From Cycas panzhihuaensis (lineage: Eukaryota; Cycadophyta), in the NCBI GenBank assembly GCA_023213395.1, contig CM041465.1, positions 2,852,001 to 2,916,000 on the forward strand: a DNA stretch of 64,000 bases, in the 5' to 3' direction. Position numbers and translations under genes: made by a program. Of this stretch, positions 24,112 through 36,162 are shown one piece after another. The notes beneath the pieces were generated by a model. It was given only the letters and a program-made list of their open reading frames with translations, ran no database searches and was not told the DNA's origin. Each line of letters opens with the position of its first letter. Position 1 is the first letter of the stretch.

Positions 24112-25085
24112 ATGTCATCTCAATTCAAGCAAAATGTTAACTGCATATTGAAAGACAAAGAAAATTGGAATATATAGTATAATGGAATTAAAAATGCTAT
24201 AAAGTATGAAGGCCTTTAGAGAGCCCACTTGCAGCCTACACCCAGCATACCAGCAACGACTACAACAACTGCTTCCAGTGGATCTACCCCAACAACTCCT
24301 ACAGATGCTACAGCTAAACTACAATGGGAGATAGATGATGAAAATATTCATGCAGGAATTTTGTTGGTCATTGATCACTCCTTGCACAACTTGATAAACG
24401 AAGAGGAGCATGATACAACCTGGAAGGTCCTAGAAGTTCTTAGAAAGAACTTTGATACAAAGTCAGATTTAGAATTTGTTCATCTTGTTTTGAAAATGAA
24501 CAAATTAAAAATGTAGAAGGGATGAGGCCATGAGACAATAAATCTCCTTTGACCAATAAAATAGGCAATTGACAAAGACTTTAAGACCCAATGCATCACT
24601 TGGGCATTTTTGATCTAGTCATGTTTACATGTCCTTGATTATAAAAACTTGTTTGGAAGTCTCCAATCTAGTGGAACATTGAAGACACTCAACTTTGAAG
24701 CACTTGCTGAGAAGTTTATAGAATTTGACAAGACTTTTGATACAAACTTTGTAGCCTCTGAGTCTCTTCCAGATGTAGCCTTTGAGGTAGAAGAAGAAGT
24801 TTGCTATACAAAAAATCAAAGTCCCTCTCATGGCAGAGGAAATAACTGAGGAAGAGGAAGAGGAAGAAATATGGGAAATCATCCACAAGGTTAATGAAAC
24901 CCTCAATCACAACCTCGACAATTTTAAGGCCAAGGGCCACCTCAATAAAGAGAAAGACAACAAAGCAAACCAAGATTTCTTCTTGACCGGTAATTAAACC
25001 ATTATATGTGATCAGTGTAACTGTAAAGGACACTTAGCAAAAGATTTCAGAACTGCCACTTATAAGTTGGCCAAGTTCTAACCAA
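24112..25085 (+). pseudogene. Element A gag
   Basis: ATG 24112 follows a long leader. The frame shows CILKDKENWNI with a stop at the usual Trp, then a Thr-rich insert, then DENIHAGILLVIDHSLHNLI and TTWKVLEVLRKNF, typical of copia gag (UBN2-like). A Gly/Arg-rich tail and a zinc knuckle CDQCNCKGHLAKDF (about 25010-25050) follow; the last Cys is Phe. Stops are at 24517 and several later sites. The overall length (about 320 codons) is normal. Confidence 0.85.
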
Positions 25086-25282
25086 AACATGGAGCTCACA
25101 ATGTTGAAGAACCTTGTGAAGAATCCTTTAGTGGTGCAGGTGCTGTACAAGCATACATTTAAAGAATCGAGGGATCTTCAATATCAAATGTCATTGACCA
25201 ACCAAAGATATACTTTGAAACTCGTTGTGGATATATCACTTGTGAATTCCCTTCACCAATGCCAAGCCCTATTGGAATTGCC

Positions 25283-26640
25283 AATAGTGTGGCTTCAATC
25301 GATGGATAGTGGATCATGGACACAGCAGCAACTCAACATATGACATGCAATCACAGTCTATATCAAACATTTGACTCAAATATTCATGGAGTTATTCACA
25401 TGGATGATAAATCACAACAACCTATTAAAGGAATTGGCAACATTCGCCTGAAACTCGTAGGCTTAGAAGATTTTACATTACTTGATGTCTTATACATACA
25501 CAATCTCAAACAAAACCTACTCTCTTTATCCACACTTATTTCTCGTGGATTTGATCTAAGTGTAACTGTAATTGACCAAACTCTTAAGGTCATTCACCCT
25601 CCAACTAATCAGGTGGTTTTGACTGGACATCTCTCTAGCAAACTCTTTCGACTGAATGGCTCTCTATCTTCTAAAGCCCATTGTACCCAAAGCCCTTGTG
25701 CTGATGAAGAATTTGCATTTAATTCCATCTTGACCCATCCAACGTTGTCACTAAAAGCTCTTTGACATGCTCATATGGGTCATGTTCACATCGATAGACT
25801 TAGAGATCTTTCTATTGCTCTTCTAAACCTTCAAAAGTTTTCCTCTAAGCCCTTTAAATGTGAAGCTTATATCATTGCCAAATCTCATCGACAACCCTTT
25901 CCCAAAAGTCAGCAGAAATCGAGCCATCCACTACAATTGGTACACTTTGATTTGTGCAAGTCAATGCCCATTCCTTCACTGAAGGGCAAGCTATATTACA
26001 TCTCTTTTATTGATGATTTTACTAGAAATACATGGGTAGCTTTTCTACACAAGAAAGATGAAGCATTCAGTGTATTTAAGGAATTCAAAGCCCTCACTAA
26101 AAAAGAGTCAGGTTATCAACTCAAATGTCTTCGAACTGATAATGGTGGTGAATATACCTCACATGAGTTTGAAAGCTACCTTTGAGACAATGGCATCAAG
26201 TATCAAACAACAGTAGCAGGTATCCCACAACAAAATGGAGTTGCCGAATGCATGAACAGGACAATCATGAACATGGCTCGTGCTATGTTAATATATAAAA
26301 ATGTACTTGCCTATCTATGGGATGAAGTAATCTGGACAACCGTTTATTATATCAATGCTATTAGCCCATCAAAGGAAGTATAATCACCTAATGAAAAGTG
26401 GTCAGGACAAGCCTCCATTGTTCACTACTTTAGAATTTTTGGCTCTACATGCTATGCCTATATTTTGGATGCAGATCGAAATAAACTCCAGCCAAGGGCA
26501 CTTAAAGGCATCTTTGTTGGATACCCTATGGATAAGAAAGGGTATAAGGTCTTTATACCTTCACAATGAAAAATCATCATTACCAGATATGTCATTTTTG
26601 CAGAGACAGAGGATCAATTACTTAAATTAGACTCCATAGT
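25283..26640 (+). pseudogene. Element A protease and integrase
   Basis: The protease box reads WIMDTAATQHMT (25310-25345), where D-S/T-G-A is expected: the catalytic Gly is Ala. LDVLYIHNLKQNLLSLS follows. Integrase: HAHMGHVHIDRL (zinc-binding His), a poor C-x2-C segment (FKCEAYIIAKSH, second Cys lost), LVHFDLCKSMPI (first Asp), FIDDFTRNTWVAF, LRTDNGGEYTSHEF (second Asp, about 26140) and PQQNGVAECMNRT (Glu). Stops are at 25763 and 26183, and the frame shifts near 26350. The end is KGIFVGYPMDKKGYKVF (about 26500-26550). Confidence 0.87.
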
Positions 26641-27140
26641 ACCCTCATGCCACTACAATAATGTTATTAAGTATGATGTTCATATTCCAAAATTTGGGGG
26701 GAGGGGGGGGGACAAACATAAATTACTCCAAATGTTAGAAGCTGACAATAGAGCCTTGGAGGATACAAGTTATGGCTCTGAACAAATGAGTGTGCATGCA
26801 ACACCATCTTTTGAAGATAACAGAGTTGACAAAGGCAAAGCCATTATAGAAGAACCATCCTCTCCACCTTTAGTTGACAAAGACAAAATAGTGGTAGGAC
26901 CATCTTCCTCATGCACATCAACATCCTCCTCATAAAATAATCATTTTAATGAACATGATAAGAACCAAGAAATTAGGGAAATAAGGATATGATTCCCAAC
27001 TTGAGGATCTCGAGAAGTCTGCCAGCTCAACAAGGACATACAACCAAATGAGGTGGCTAAAACTTGCACTCAAAGTGCCCATAGAGCAAGGATGCAGGAA
27101 TCATTATATCCTGAGCTTGAACTAACAGAATTATACCTTA
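26641..27140 (+). other. Element A integrase-RT linker
   Basis: Variable Ser/Pro/Asp-rich linker with an open stretch at 26732-26935. A G-rich run (26696-26711) may be slipped sequence. Confidence 0.55.
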
Positions 27141-28120
27141 CTCTTAATAAAGAGCCCTTAATGTACCAAGAAGCTATAAAGCATACAGCTTGGAGAAACA
27201 CCATGAATAAAGAGTACCAATCTCTTATCAAGAATGGTACATGGGAGCTCGTTGATCTACCACTTAGCATAAAGGTTGTTCAAAATAAATGGGTGTTAAA
27301 AAATAAATATAAATCAGATGACACCCTTGAAAAATACAAGGTGAGGTTGGTAGCTAAAGGATTTACACAAAGGGAAGGCATCGACTACACTGAAGTCTTT
27401 ACACCTACAACCAAGTGGCCTACAATTAGAATTCTTGTGGCCTTGGCTACTCAACAGGGTTGGAAAATCCACCAACTCGATATTAAGACCGTGTTTCTCA
27501 ATGGATATCTTGAAGAAGAAATTTACATGGCTCAGCCAGAAGGATATGAGATCAAAGGTCAAAAGCGTAAGGTTTGCAGGCTCAGAAAGTCCTTGTATGG
27601 CCTTAAACAAGCCCCTCGTGCTTAGTTTGCCAAGTTGTCTAAAAGGATGAGGCAACTTGGATACGAGGTTTGTTACTATCAAGATATTGATACAATGTTG
27701 TTCATCAAGTGCCATAAGGATAAAGTCACTTATCTCATAATCTTTGTGGATGACATGCTAGTAACGGGTAATAGTGATCAGGTAATAAGCCAGTTGAAAA
27801 AAGACCTTGGTAAAACATTTGAATTGTCTGACCTCGGTTTGATGAAATATTACTTAGGAATTGAAGTAACACAAAAGAATGGAAAAAATTTCCTCTCCCA
27901 AGAAAAATACATCAATGATCTTTTAACCAAGTTTCAGTTAGAAGATGCTCGACCAGTGATATTACCTGTGGATCCTAACACCAAACTCTTAACTGAAGGT
28001 GACACTAGGGAGGAAGACACAATACTCTACAAGAAACTTGTAGGTAGTCTCATCTACACTACCAATACAAGGCTAGATATTATATACTATGTTAGCATTC
28101 TTGCTTATTACATGACAAAT
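27140..28120 (+). pseudogene. Element A reverse transcriptase
   Basis: WRNTMNKEYQSLIKNGTWELV opens the domain. It is followed by [51 protein letters not shown], and the catalytic box IFVDDMLVTG (FVDD at 27743-27754, both Asp present). One TAG at 27623-27625 replaces the conserved Trp after QAPRA (TGG to TAG). Otherwise 27053-28330 is one frame, the best preserved RT in the stack. Confidence 0.93.
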
Positions 28121-28660
28121 CCTAAGCAGAATCACTGGCAGGTAGCAATGCGAGTGTTGAGATACCTTAAGATGACAAGCAAATATGGTTTGTTGTATGA
28201 ACCTAATTCAAACTTCAAGCCTTTTGTATACATAGACTCAGACTTTACAGGAGATAAAGATACAAGAAGATCTATGTCTGGGTATGTAACGTTTCTTGGA
28301 ACAACACCAATATCATGGAGATCCAGATGACAGAAGATAGTTACAGATTCAATCACAAAGTCGAATACATTCTTTGTTTCTGAGACTAGTAAAGAGGTGA
28401 TATGGCTAAGAAAATTATTGGAAACATTAAATATCACCTACACAAGTCTTATGAGTCTTCATATGGATAATCAATCAGCAATCTGCATGGAAAAAAATCC
28501 TGTATTTCATAATTATACCAAACACATAAGTACGAAAGTCCACAGGATTAGGGAACTTGTTCATGACAGCACAATTCAGTTAGATTATTATCCCATAGTA
28601 GATCAAGTGGCTGATATCTTCACCAAACTACTGCAAAGGGTGAAGTTTGAACAGTTCTGA
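28121..28660 (+). pseudogene. Element A RNase H
   Basis: VYIDSDFTGDKDTRRSMSGY gives the first catalytic Asp, SETSKEVIWLRKLL the helix after the TEAEY site (Glu region altered: FFVSETSKEV), and LHMDNQSAICM the next Asp. DQVADIFTKLL is the normal end. Stops are at 28328 and 28658. The domain is continuous with RT. Confidence 0.9.
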
Positions 28661-29143
28661 AGGTAGCTCGGCCTTAGGGCCTCCATCTTCGATTGATCAA
28701 AGAAGATGGCAACATGATCATCATACTCTATTCTCTTCGTGAAAACCCCTTGTGGACGCGGAAGAATAAGAGTAAGTCTCTACTCTATCCTCTTTGTGAA
28801 AACCCCATGTAGGCATGGAAGGGTAAGGGTTGTACTTGTTTTGGAAAATCAGAACCTGTGAAAACCTAAAAGGGCATAGGGGATGACCAAACAATATATG
28901 GAGACTTAGCAGATTAAGCTGCACATTTAAGCTACTTGGCTCTTAGGCTACATCAAAGAGTCACCTTAGTTATTTTGATTTATAAAAGGGTCTATAAATC
29001 TTAAAAAGTTCATGGGTTTTTATTCCCCATGAGGGTTTTCCCACAAAAGTGTCATTTAGAATTTCAATGTAATAATGAGGCTCAAATGAAGACCTCATAG
29101 AATAGATTTTCTGAAAATGACCTTCTACCATTAAGGGGGGGAT
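28661..29143 (+). other. Element A 3' untranslated part with two 57-bp repeats
   Basis: Between RNase H and the purine tract, a unit of about 57 bp (TCGTGAAAACCCC...GGAAGAATAAGAGTAAG) occurs twice at about 28725-28840. No gene. Confidence 0.6.
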
Positions 29144-29455
29144 TGAAAGAGGTTAATGTATCAAGTTTATTTGTGTAGATTAATTATGTGACCTTAAGAT
29201 ATATTATTAGCATTAGTCTCTTAATGAAATGTACTTTATGTGCATTTAGATGTAATTTCGGGTTCATATCATTAGGTGGGAAAATCCTAACCCTAATGCT
29301 CACCCTCAATAATAAAAGGTGAAATCTCAAGGAGGGAGTCATTATTCCTTCTCACCTCCAAGGTTGCTCTCATATCTTATTTCATCTTCTTTTTCATTCT
29401 CCATTGCCATTGTATGCATGTGAGTGATTTATCTCCTAGATCCATCCTTCCTTCA
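29144..29455 (+). repeat. Element A 3' LTR
   Basis: 312 bp, preceded by a purine run and followed by ATAGA. Confidence 0.93.
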
Positions 29456-29460
29456 ATAGA

Positions 29461-30829
29461 ATTGAGAGAAAATCAATATCTTAACGATGTGCTCCACGTT
29501 CTAGCCTTGAAGAAAAACCTTTTATCAGTAGGATAGATGATAGAGTAAGATTATAAAGTTATATTTAAAAATGATGAATGTACTATTAAGGATAAGAGAA
29601 AGAATAAAATAATAGTTACTAAAGGACAAATGACCAAAGATAGACTCTTCAAGCTCATTTTCAGCCCATTAGATAATTATGCTTTGAAAACTATAGTCAA
29701 GCTTGATAATGATATGTGGTATAAAAGATTTGGCCACCTAAATTATAGAAGTTTAGTTCTCATGAAGAAAATGGATATGGTTGATGGTTTGCCTCATATT
29801 AAAGATGACAAAGATATTTGTAAAGGTTATCTCTTAGGAAAACAACATAGAAAAAGTTTTACTGATGGTAGCTATATAGCAAAAGGACCACTCCATATAA
29901 TCCATATAGATATTTGTGGCCCTATGGATGTCCCATCATTAGCATGTGATAAATATTTCCTTACATTTATTGATGATTATACAAGAAAAATATGGATTTA
30001 TTTCTTGAAGTTTAAATCAAATTCATTTCAATGTTTTGTCGACTTCAAAACCTTTATTAAAAGATAAAGTGGATATAAAATACTCTCCCTAAGATTAGAT
30101 AATGGGAGAGAGTTTATTTTAAATGGGTTTAATGACTATTGCACACATCATGGCATCAGAAGATAACACACAAATCCCTATACTCCTCAACAAAATAAGG
30201 TTGCTAAATAAAAGAATCATATCATAGTTAAAATGGATAAGTGCATGTTGAAGGATAAAAAGTTGGGACATGAGTTTTGGATAGAAGCTATCTACATTAT
30301 TATCTACCTACTTAATAAGTATACCACTAAGGCATGGACTAGATATAAACCTAGTATCCACCATTTAAGAATCTTTGGTTACCTAGCTTATATCCATATC
30401 CTTGAATAAAAGAGGACTAAGCTAGATGATAAAAGTATTAAATGTATATTTATTAGTTATAGTGATGTTTCCAAATCTCATAAAGTATATGATCCCAAAG
30501 TAGGAAAGGCCATAGTAAGCAAGAATATTGTGTTTAAAGAAAATGATTGTTATCACTTTTATTATCTTTGAGATAAAGGTAAATGTATTATGATAAACCT
30601 TGACTCAATTGCTAGGTCCACATATGTACCACCTAGATAGGACCTAAGATAAAACACTAGTGTACTAAGTGGTGAGGGAACCTCCTCTCAACCTCAACCA
30701 CAAAGATTCCCTAAATGGATTCAAAGGAACTATAACTTGGATAATATTCTAAATAATGACTATTATAGAAGATCCACTCATTGACATAGGTTGAACTTTG
30801 CTCTTATGAGTCAAATCATCGAAACCCAT
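29461..30829 (+). pseudogene. Element B protease end, integrase and RT start
   Basis: Continues B after A. Protease tail NDVLHVLALKKNLLSVG is at 29486. Integrase is open 29630-30067: YKRFGHLNYRSL and ICKGYLLGKQH (zinc site, one Cys changed), LHIIHIDICGPMDVPS (Asp), FIDDYTRKIWIYFL, then SLRLDNGREF (Asp) and PQQNKVAK (Glu region altered). Broken from 30066. Near 30790 the frame reads FALMSQIIETH, the segment before copia RT, and is cut at 30829 by element C. RT resumes at 36163. Confidence 0.87.
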
Positions 30830-31489
30830 TATTAGATAATGTGATAACAATATTTTGGAGGCAAAATTTTTGATAAGTTGGTAGCACAACTTTCTCTCCA
30901 AGCTTTCATAAGGGGACCTGAGGGGAGAAGGAGCCCTACTTAGATAAGGGATGTAGAGGGCGTTGGAACCCCACCCCTATAAAGAGGGGGTTCAGGGCCA
31001 GTAGCCCCCAACCCAAAAATCTAGCAATGAAAAGCATACTAAATTGTAAAGAGAATTAGGGTCATTCATTCAAAATATCCCAAATTTGATGGTCAAGATT
31101 TATGCCTTATATAACACTCTCATATAACCCAAATTAGGGTGTTTTTTAATTATGTTAATAATATTCAATGTATTAGATATACTGTGAGGAGTTGAGCAGC
31201 TAGTTGTTATTACTATGAGTATTGTACTACATATTATGTACATTTCTCCATTCTTTACTAATAAAGATTGATACATTTCCTATGTGGACGTTTCCCAAGC
31301 ACACTATTAGGGTTTTACCATATTATATCAGGTGTATATGTGATGCTTTGGCTTTCTAATTCATTTTTTATATTATCTTCAGTTTAAGAACTTGCATGTT
31401 AAAATTTAATTTCGATTCTTATAACTAGTTACAAAATAGTTTAAATCTTGGTGTCACTTTTTGGTTATTGGGACATAGTTTTCTCAACA
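30830..31489 (+). repeat. Element C 5' LTR
   Basis: 660 bp, starts TATTAG (decayed TG) and ends TCTCAACA. It carries C- and G-rich text near 30900-31010, unusual in this AT-rich window. Confidence 0.9.
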
Positions 31490-31491
31490 AG

Positions 31492-31504
31492 TGGTATCAG
31501 AGCC
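31492..31504 (+). other. Element C primer binding site
   Basis: TGGTATCAGAGCC two bases after the LTR; initiator-Met-tRNA type. Confidence 0.92.
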
Positions 31505-31561
31505 ACTTTTATTTTTACAACGAGTTTGTGAAGGTTTTGGTGTTGACTTTTTCTACACTAA

Positions 31562-32390
31562 ATGGTAAAACTAGTGAATGCAAAGTTCAAGGTGGAGAAA
31601 TTCAATGGCGGGAATAATTTGGAGTTATAGAAGTTCAAAGCATATGATATTTTAGTATAATAAGGTTTATACAGAGCTCTTATAAGCAAATCGAATAAAC
31701 TTGTAGAGATAGACAATGATAAATAGGATGATCTAGATAAAAGGGCTCTTAGCACAATATGATTGTGCTTACTAGATGAAGTTCTATTTAACATTATAGG
31801 GGAGTAGATAGCAATAGGACCAAATCAACGATGAATCAAATCTACTTGAAAAGGTAGTTGTACTCATTGTAGATAAAGGAAGGTAAAAAAATTATTAATT
31901 ATTTAAATGTTTTCAATATTCTTATTTGTTAGTTAGCTAGTATCAATGTCATGATTAAGGATGAGGACAAGGTCATTACATTATTATGTTTATTACTAGA
32001 ACCCTGGGATAATATTGTCACCTCAATTAGTTTTAGAACTACAGATGAATTAGATTGTGATTCTGTTGTGAGTGTTTTACTAATGGAAGAAGTGAGGAGG
32101 AAGTCTAGTTTTAAAACCTCCATACCAGAAGCTATGATAACAAGGGGCAAAATGATTGAGACAGGACAAAGCTTTAGGGAGGCATTGAGGTTAAAGTCAA
32201 AAGGTAAGAAGAGTAAGCTCAGATGTTGGCACTACAATAAGATAGGTCATCTAAAAAAGGATTGCTACAAAAGGAAAGAGCTCCAAGAAAAGGAAGATCC
32301 TGCTAAGAGGGCTAATCAAGTGGAGTTAAATCAAGGTACAGATAATGATGTCTTAGTTGCTTATAATATTTCCCACTATCATCATGACTG
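31562..32390 (+). pseudogene. Element C gag
   Basis: ATG 31562 starts MVKLVNAKFKVEKFNGGNN, the usual Tork-like copia gag opening. Stops replace Trp and Gln soon after. From 31951 the frame is open, with a basic linker and a complete zinc knuckle CWHYNKIGHLKKDC (C-x2-Y in the second position: the second Cys is Tyr) at about 32224-32265. It joins the protease without a stop. Confidence 0.87.
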
Positions 32391-32960
32391 GTTATTGGAT
32401 TCAGGTGCTTCACACCACATGTGTCCATTTAAGAGTTGATTTTCATTATACCAACCAATTGATGGTGGTGATGCGCTTATAGGAAATAAAATTTGCTATA
32501 AGATAGTGGGTATTGGTAGCATCAGAATTAAAATATTTGATGGTATAGTAAGAATATTAATTGAAGTTAGACATGTACCTAATATGAAAAGGAATCTAAT
32601 TTCCTTAGGTGAACTAAATTCTAGTGGTTATAAGTACACATGTCATGAAAGAGTCTTAAAGGTGTCAAAAGGAACCTTGGTTGTTATGAAATCCTTAAAG
32701 AAAAGAAACCTTTACATTTTATTGGGAAGTATAGATGTCAGCCATGTAGCTACAATAGCAAAGACTGTAGAAGATCCAACTTAGTTATGGCATCAGAGAC
32801 TTGGGTGCATGAGTGAGAGAGGACTTAAGGTACTAATGAACAATAAGTTGCTTCCTAACTTGCAGCTTTCATATTTGATTTTTTATAAACATTATAATTT
32901 TAGAAAGTAGTATAGACTTAGGTTTAAAGTAGAGAGTCACACTAGTAAAGGTGTTCTGTA
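32391..32960 (+). pseudogene. Element C protease
   Basis: WLLDSGASHHMCPF (about 32391-32430) is an intact copia protease box with DSGA. VRHVPNMKRNLISLGEL and GYKYTCHERVLKVSKG follow. A TGA at 32437 and a TAG near 32783 break the frame. It leads into the integrase N-terminus (LWHQRLGCMSERGLKVL; first zinc-binding His changed to Cys). Confidence 0.87.
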
Positions 32961-33690
32961 TTATGTACATTCAGATGTATGGGGACCTGCCCCTACAATA
33001 TCTTATAGAGGATCATTATACTTTATTACATTTATAGATGATTACTCTAGAAAGGTGTGGGTCTATTTTTTGAAAGGGAAATATGAAGTTTTCAGTGTAT
33101 TTAAGCAGTTCAAGGCTCTGGTTGAGAAGAGCATTGGCAAGTTAATCAAATATTTAAGAACTAACAATGGAGGTGAGTTTAACTCCTTAGAGTTTGAGAA
33201 CTATTACAAAGAAGTTATAATCAAAAGGCATAAGACCACTAGCTATATTCCAAAGTAGAATGACATAATTAAGCGCATGAATATGACACTCTTGGAAAGA
33301 GTGAGAAGCATTCTAAGTAATATAGGAGTGGAGCAAGGCTTATGGAAAGAAGCTATTCAAATAGCTTGTTATTTAGTGAATAAGTCACCATCACTTGTAA
33401 TAGACTATAAGATTCCTAAAGAGATATGGACTAGACATCCATATGACTACTCAAATTTGAAAGTTTTTGGTTGTGATGCTTATGCCTTGACTAGTAAAAG
33501 TCAACATTTAAAGTTAGATGCAAAATCTAAGAGATGTATCTTTGTTAGTTATGGTGATAGAGATGGTATGAAGGGATACAGGTTGTGGGATCCTATTATC
33601 CATAAAATTACTATTAACAGAGATGTTATGTTTGATGAATCTCCCTTTCTAAAATTAGATAGTATAGAAGTTGAAGTGAAACAAGAGTAG
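32961..33690 (+). pseudogene. Element C integrase core
   Basis: YYVHSDVWGPAP (Asp), FITFIDDYSRKVWVYFLKGK, LRTNNGGEFNSLEF (second catalytic Asp now Asn, GAT to AAT) and a broken PxxND region where the Glu should be. Open again 33277-33690 with VFGCDAYAL and CIFVSYGDRDGMKGYRLWDP, the usual C-terminal part. Confidence 0.88.
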
Positions 33691-33934
33691 ATAACTGAAC
33701 ATTAATAGGTCAAGCTTGAGACCCAACTATTTTTAGAAACAAAAGAGCAGGAAGACCTTTTTGAAGATGAATCTATAGAAAATATATAGGAGTATATGGA
33801 CACTCGTCTACCAACTATTAGAAGATCTATACAAGTTAGTCATCCACTTGATAGGTACAACCCTTCAATTTCTATTATTTTAGTTTCTAATGATGGTGAG
33901 CCTACATGCTATTAGGAAGTAGTAGATGATATCC

Positions 33935-34930
33935 ATAATGAGAAGTGGAAGAGAGCTATGTAGGAAGAAATAAATACTTTGAAGAAAAATAATTCATGGG
34001 ACTTGGTAGAACGTTTACATGGTAGGAAGATTATTAGTTATAGGTGGATTTTTAAGAAGAAAATAGATGTTGATAGAAAGATTAACAAATATAGGGCAAG
34101 ATTGGTGGCTAAAGGTTTTGTATAGAAAGCAAGTATTTATTTTCATGAGATCCTTTCACTAGTTGAAAAACTTGTTTCAATTTAGGTTCTATTAACATTA
34201 GTAGCTTCTCTTGATTTGGAGTTGGAGTAGTTAGATGTAAAAATAACTTTTCTACATGGATATTTAGATGAGGAGATCTATATAAATCAACTAGAAGGGT
34301 TTGTATAGGATGGCATGAAAAGACTTATTTACAGGCTTAAGAAATCATTGTATGGCCTGAAGCAATCACCCAGGCAATGGTATAGGAAGTTTGATGCCTT
34401 CATGGAGGGCTAAAATTTTAAAAGAAGTGAGTATGATCATTATGTTTACTTTAAATTCTTAGATAATAGCTTATTCATTATCTTGGTATTATATGTTGAT
34501 GTCATACTGCTTGCAAGCAAGAGCATGGCAGAAATCAATAACTTAAAGGCTCAATTAGTTAGGACTTTTGATATGAAGGATCTAGGACCTGCAAAATAAA
34601 TTTTAAGTATGGAGATACATAGAGATAGGGAAAATAGTAATCTATGGTTATCATAGTAGAAATATATGGAGAATGTGCTAACTAGATTTGGTATGGTAAA
34701 TGTGAAACCAATGAGTATCCCATTGGCTTCTCATTTTAAGCTTTATTTAAGTATGAGTCTTAGTAATAAAGAAGAAAAGGATTATATATCCCGTTTACCT
34801 TATGCTAATGCAATAGAAAGTTTCATGTATACCATGGTATATACAAGACCTAACATTTCACATGTAGTCAGTGTAGTTAGTAGGTTTATGGCAAATCTAG
34901 GAAAGGAATATTGGGCAGTAGTGAAATAGG
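33935..34930 (+). pseudogene. Element C reverse transcriptase
   Basis: SWDLVERLHGRKIISYRWIF, YRARLVAKGF, LDVKITFLHGYLDEEIYI, LKKSLYGLKQSPRQWYRKF and LYVDVILLAS can be read in one frame with point stops. The catalytic box is YVDV (34492-34503), the second Asp lost (GAC to GTC). The remaining stops are TAG or TAA at Gln and Trp sites. Confidence 0.88.
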
Positions 34931-35450
34931 TACTTTAGTATTTAAGGGGCATAAGTGACTATTATATAACCTTTGGAGGTACAGGTAATCAAGTTTATGG
35001 ATATGTTGATTCAAACTTTGTGGTATATTTAGATCAGAAAAGGTCTACTTCAGGTTATATATTTATTCTTGCAAATAGTCTGGTTAGTTGGATGTAAAAA
35101 TTATAGAGTACAATTATATTATCAACTACAGAAGCAGAATATATTATTGTAGTATATGCTTATAAAGAAGCAATTTAGTTATAGGGTCTATTGGTTAAGC
35201 TTGGAAGAAAACAAGAAAGGGTAAAGGTATTTTATAATAGTCAAAGTGACATTTACTTAGTAAATAATCTAGCTTATCATAGTGGGATAAAGCATATTAC
35301 TCTTAAGTACTATTTTGTTAAATAGGTTATGGAAGTAGGTGGAATAGTACTTGAGAAGGTTAATATAAAATAGAATTGTGCTACCATGTTCATAAAACTA
35401 ATACTATTGGAGAAGTTCAAATGGTGTTTGACATCTCTCAGCTTATAGAA
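34931..35450 (+). pseudogene. Element C RNase H
   Basis: YGYVDSNFVVYLDQKRSTSG (first Asp), STTEAEYIIVVYAYKEA with an intact TEAEY, FYNSQSDIYLVNN (second Asp changed) and the terminal TMFIKL. Several TAGs break the frame. Confidence 0.85.
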
Positions 35451-35505
35451 AAGGTGATGAATGGTATAGGAAAGGTATCAAGTAAATTATTGTCAAGGTG
35501 GAAAT

Positions 35506-36162
35506 TGTTAGATAATATGACAATAATGTTCTAAAGGCAAAAATTTTGATAGGTTGGCAACAGAGTTCCCCCCAAAAACTTTCATAGGGGGATCTTAGGG
35601 GGGTGGGAGTCCCCCTTGGCTGAGTGATATGGGGGATGCTAGAACCCCCCTGCAAAGAGGGGGTTTAGGGGCAATAAGCTCTGACCTAAAATATTAGCAA
35701 TAAAAAACATATTAAATTGTAAAGAGAATTAGGGTCATTCATTTAAAATACCCTAGATTTGATGGTCAAGATTTGTGTCTTCTATGACTCTCTCATATAG
35801 CCCAATTTAGGGTGTTTTTTCATTTTATTGATGACATTCGATGTATTGGATATATTGTGAGGGGTTGGACAACTAGTTATTGTTGTTATGAGTATTTTGT
35901 TGTAGATTATGCATATTTCTCTATTCTTTAATAATAAAGATTGATACCTTTCCTATGTGGATGTTTCCCGAGCATACTGCTAGGGTTTTACCACTTTATA
36001 TTGGGTGTATATATGATGCTTTGGCTTTTTAATTTATTTATTATATTATCTTTAGTTTAAGGACTTGCTTGTTAAATCTTAGTTTTGATTCTTGTCACTA
36101 GTTGCAAAATAATTTAGATTTTGGTGGCAGTTTTTGGTTATTAGGACCTAGTTTTCTCAACA
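35506..36162 (+). repeat. Element C 3' LTR
   Basis: 657 bp, TGTTAG...TCTCAACA, preceded by the purine tract AAGGTGGAAA. Confidence 0.9.

Larger units (their letters stand above)
21776..29455 (+). mobile_element. Element A: Ty1/copia retrotransposon inserted in B protease
   Basis: Two 312-bp LTRs (21776-22087 and 29144-29455) differ at about 19 positions by eye (6%). The target duplication ATAGA is perfect at 21771-21775 and 29456-29460. A perfect primer site TGGTATCAGAGCC lies at 22090-22102 and a purine run AAGGGGGGGAT at 29133-29143. Coding order is gag 24112, protease 25295, integrase 25744-26640, RT 27190-28100, RNase H 28200-28660. With D it is among the youngest insertions here, but stops break every domain. 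Confidence 0.95.
30830..36162 (+). mobile_element. Element C: Ty1/copia retrotransposon inserted at the start of B RT
   Basis: LTRs 30830-31489 (660 bp) and 35506-36162 (657 bp) differ at roughly 15-18% of positions by eye. Flanks CCCAT and CTCAT form a target duplication with one transition. Perfect primer site TGGTATCAGAGCC at 31492. Modules: gag 31562, zinc knuckle 32224, protease 32391, integrase 32960-33690, RT 33935-34620, RNase H 34990-35340. Many stops, mostly TAG. Its LTR family is the one found as solo LTR E. Confidence 0.93.

Noticed and set aside
25396-25593. Minus-strand ORFs within A (also 27070-27270, 27314-27715, 28132-28437)
   Set aside because: Shadows of the protease, RT and RNase H frames on the plus strand.
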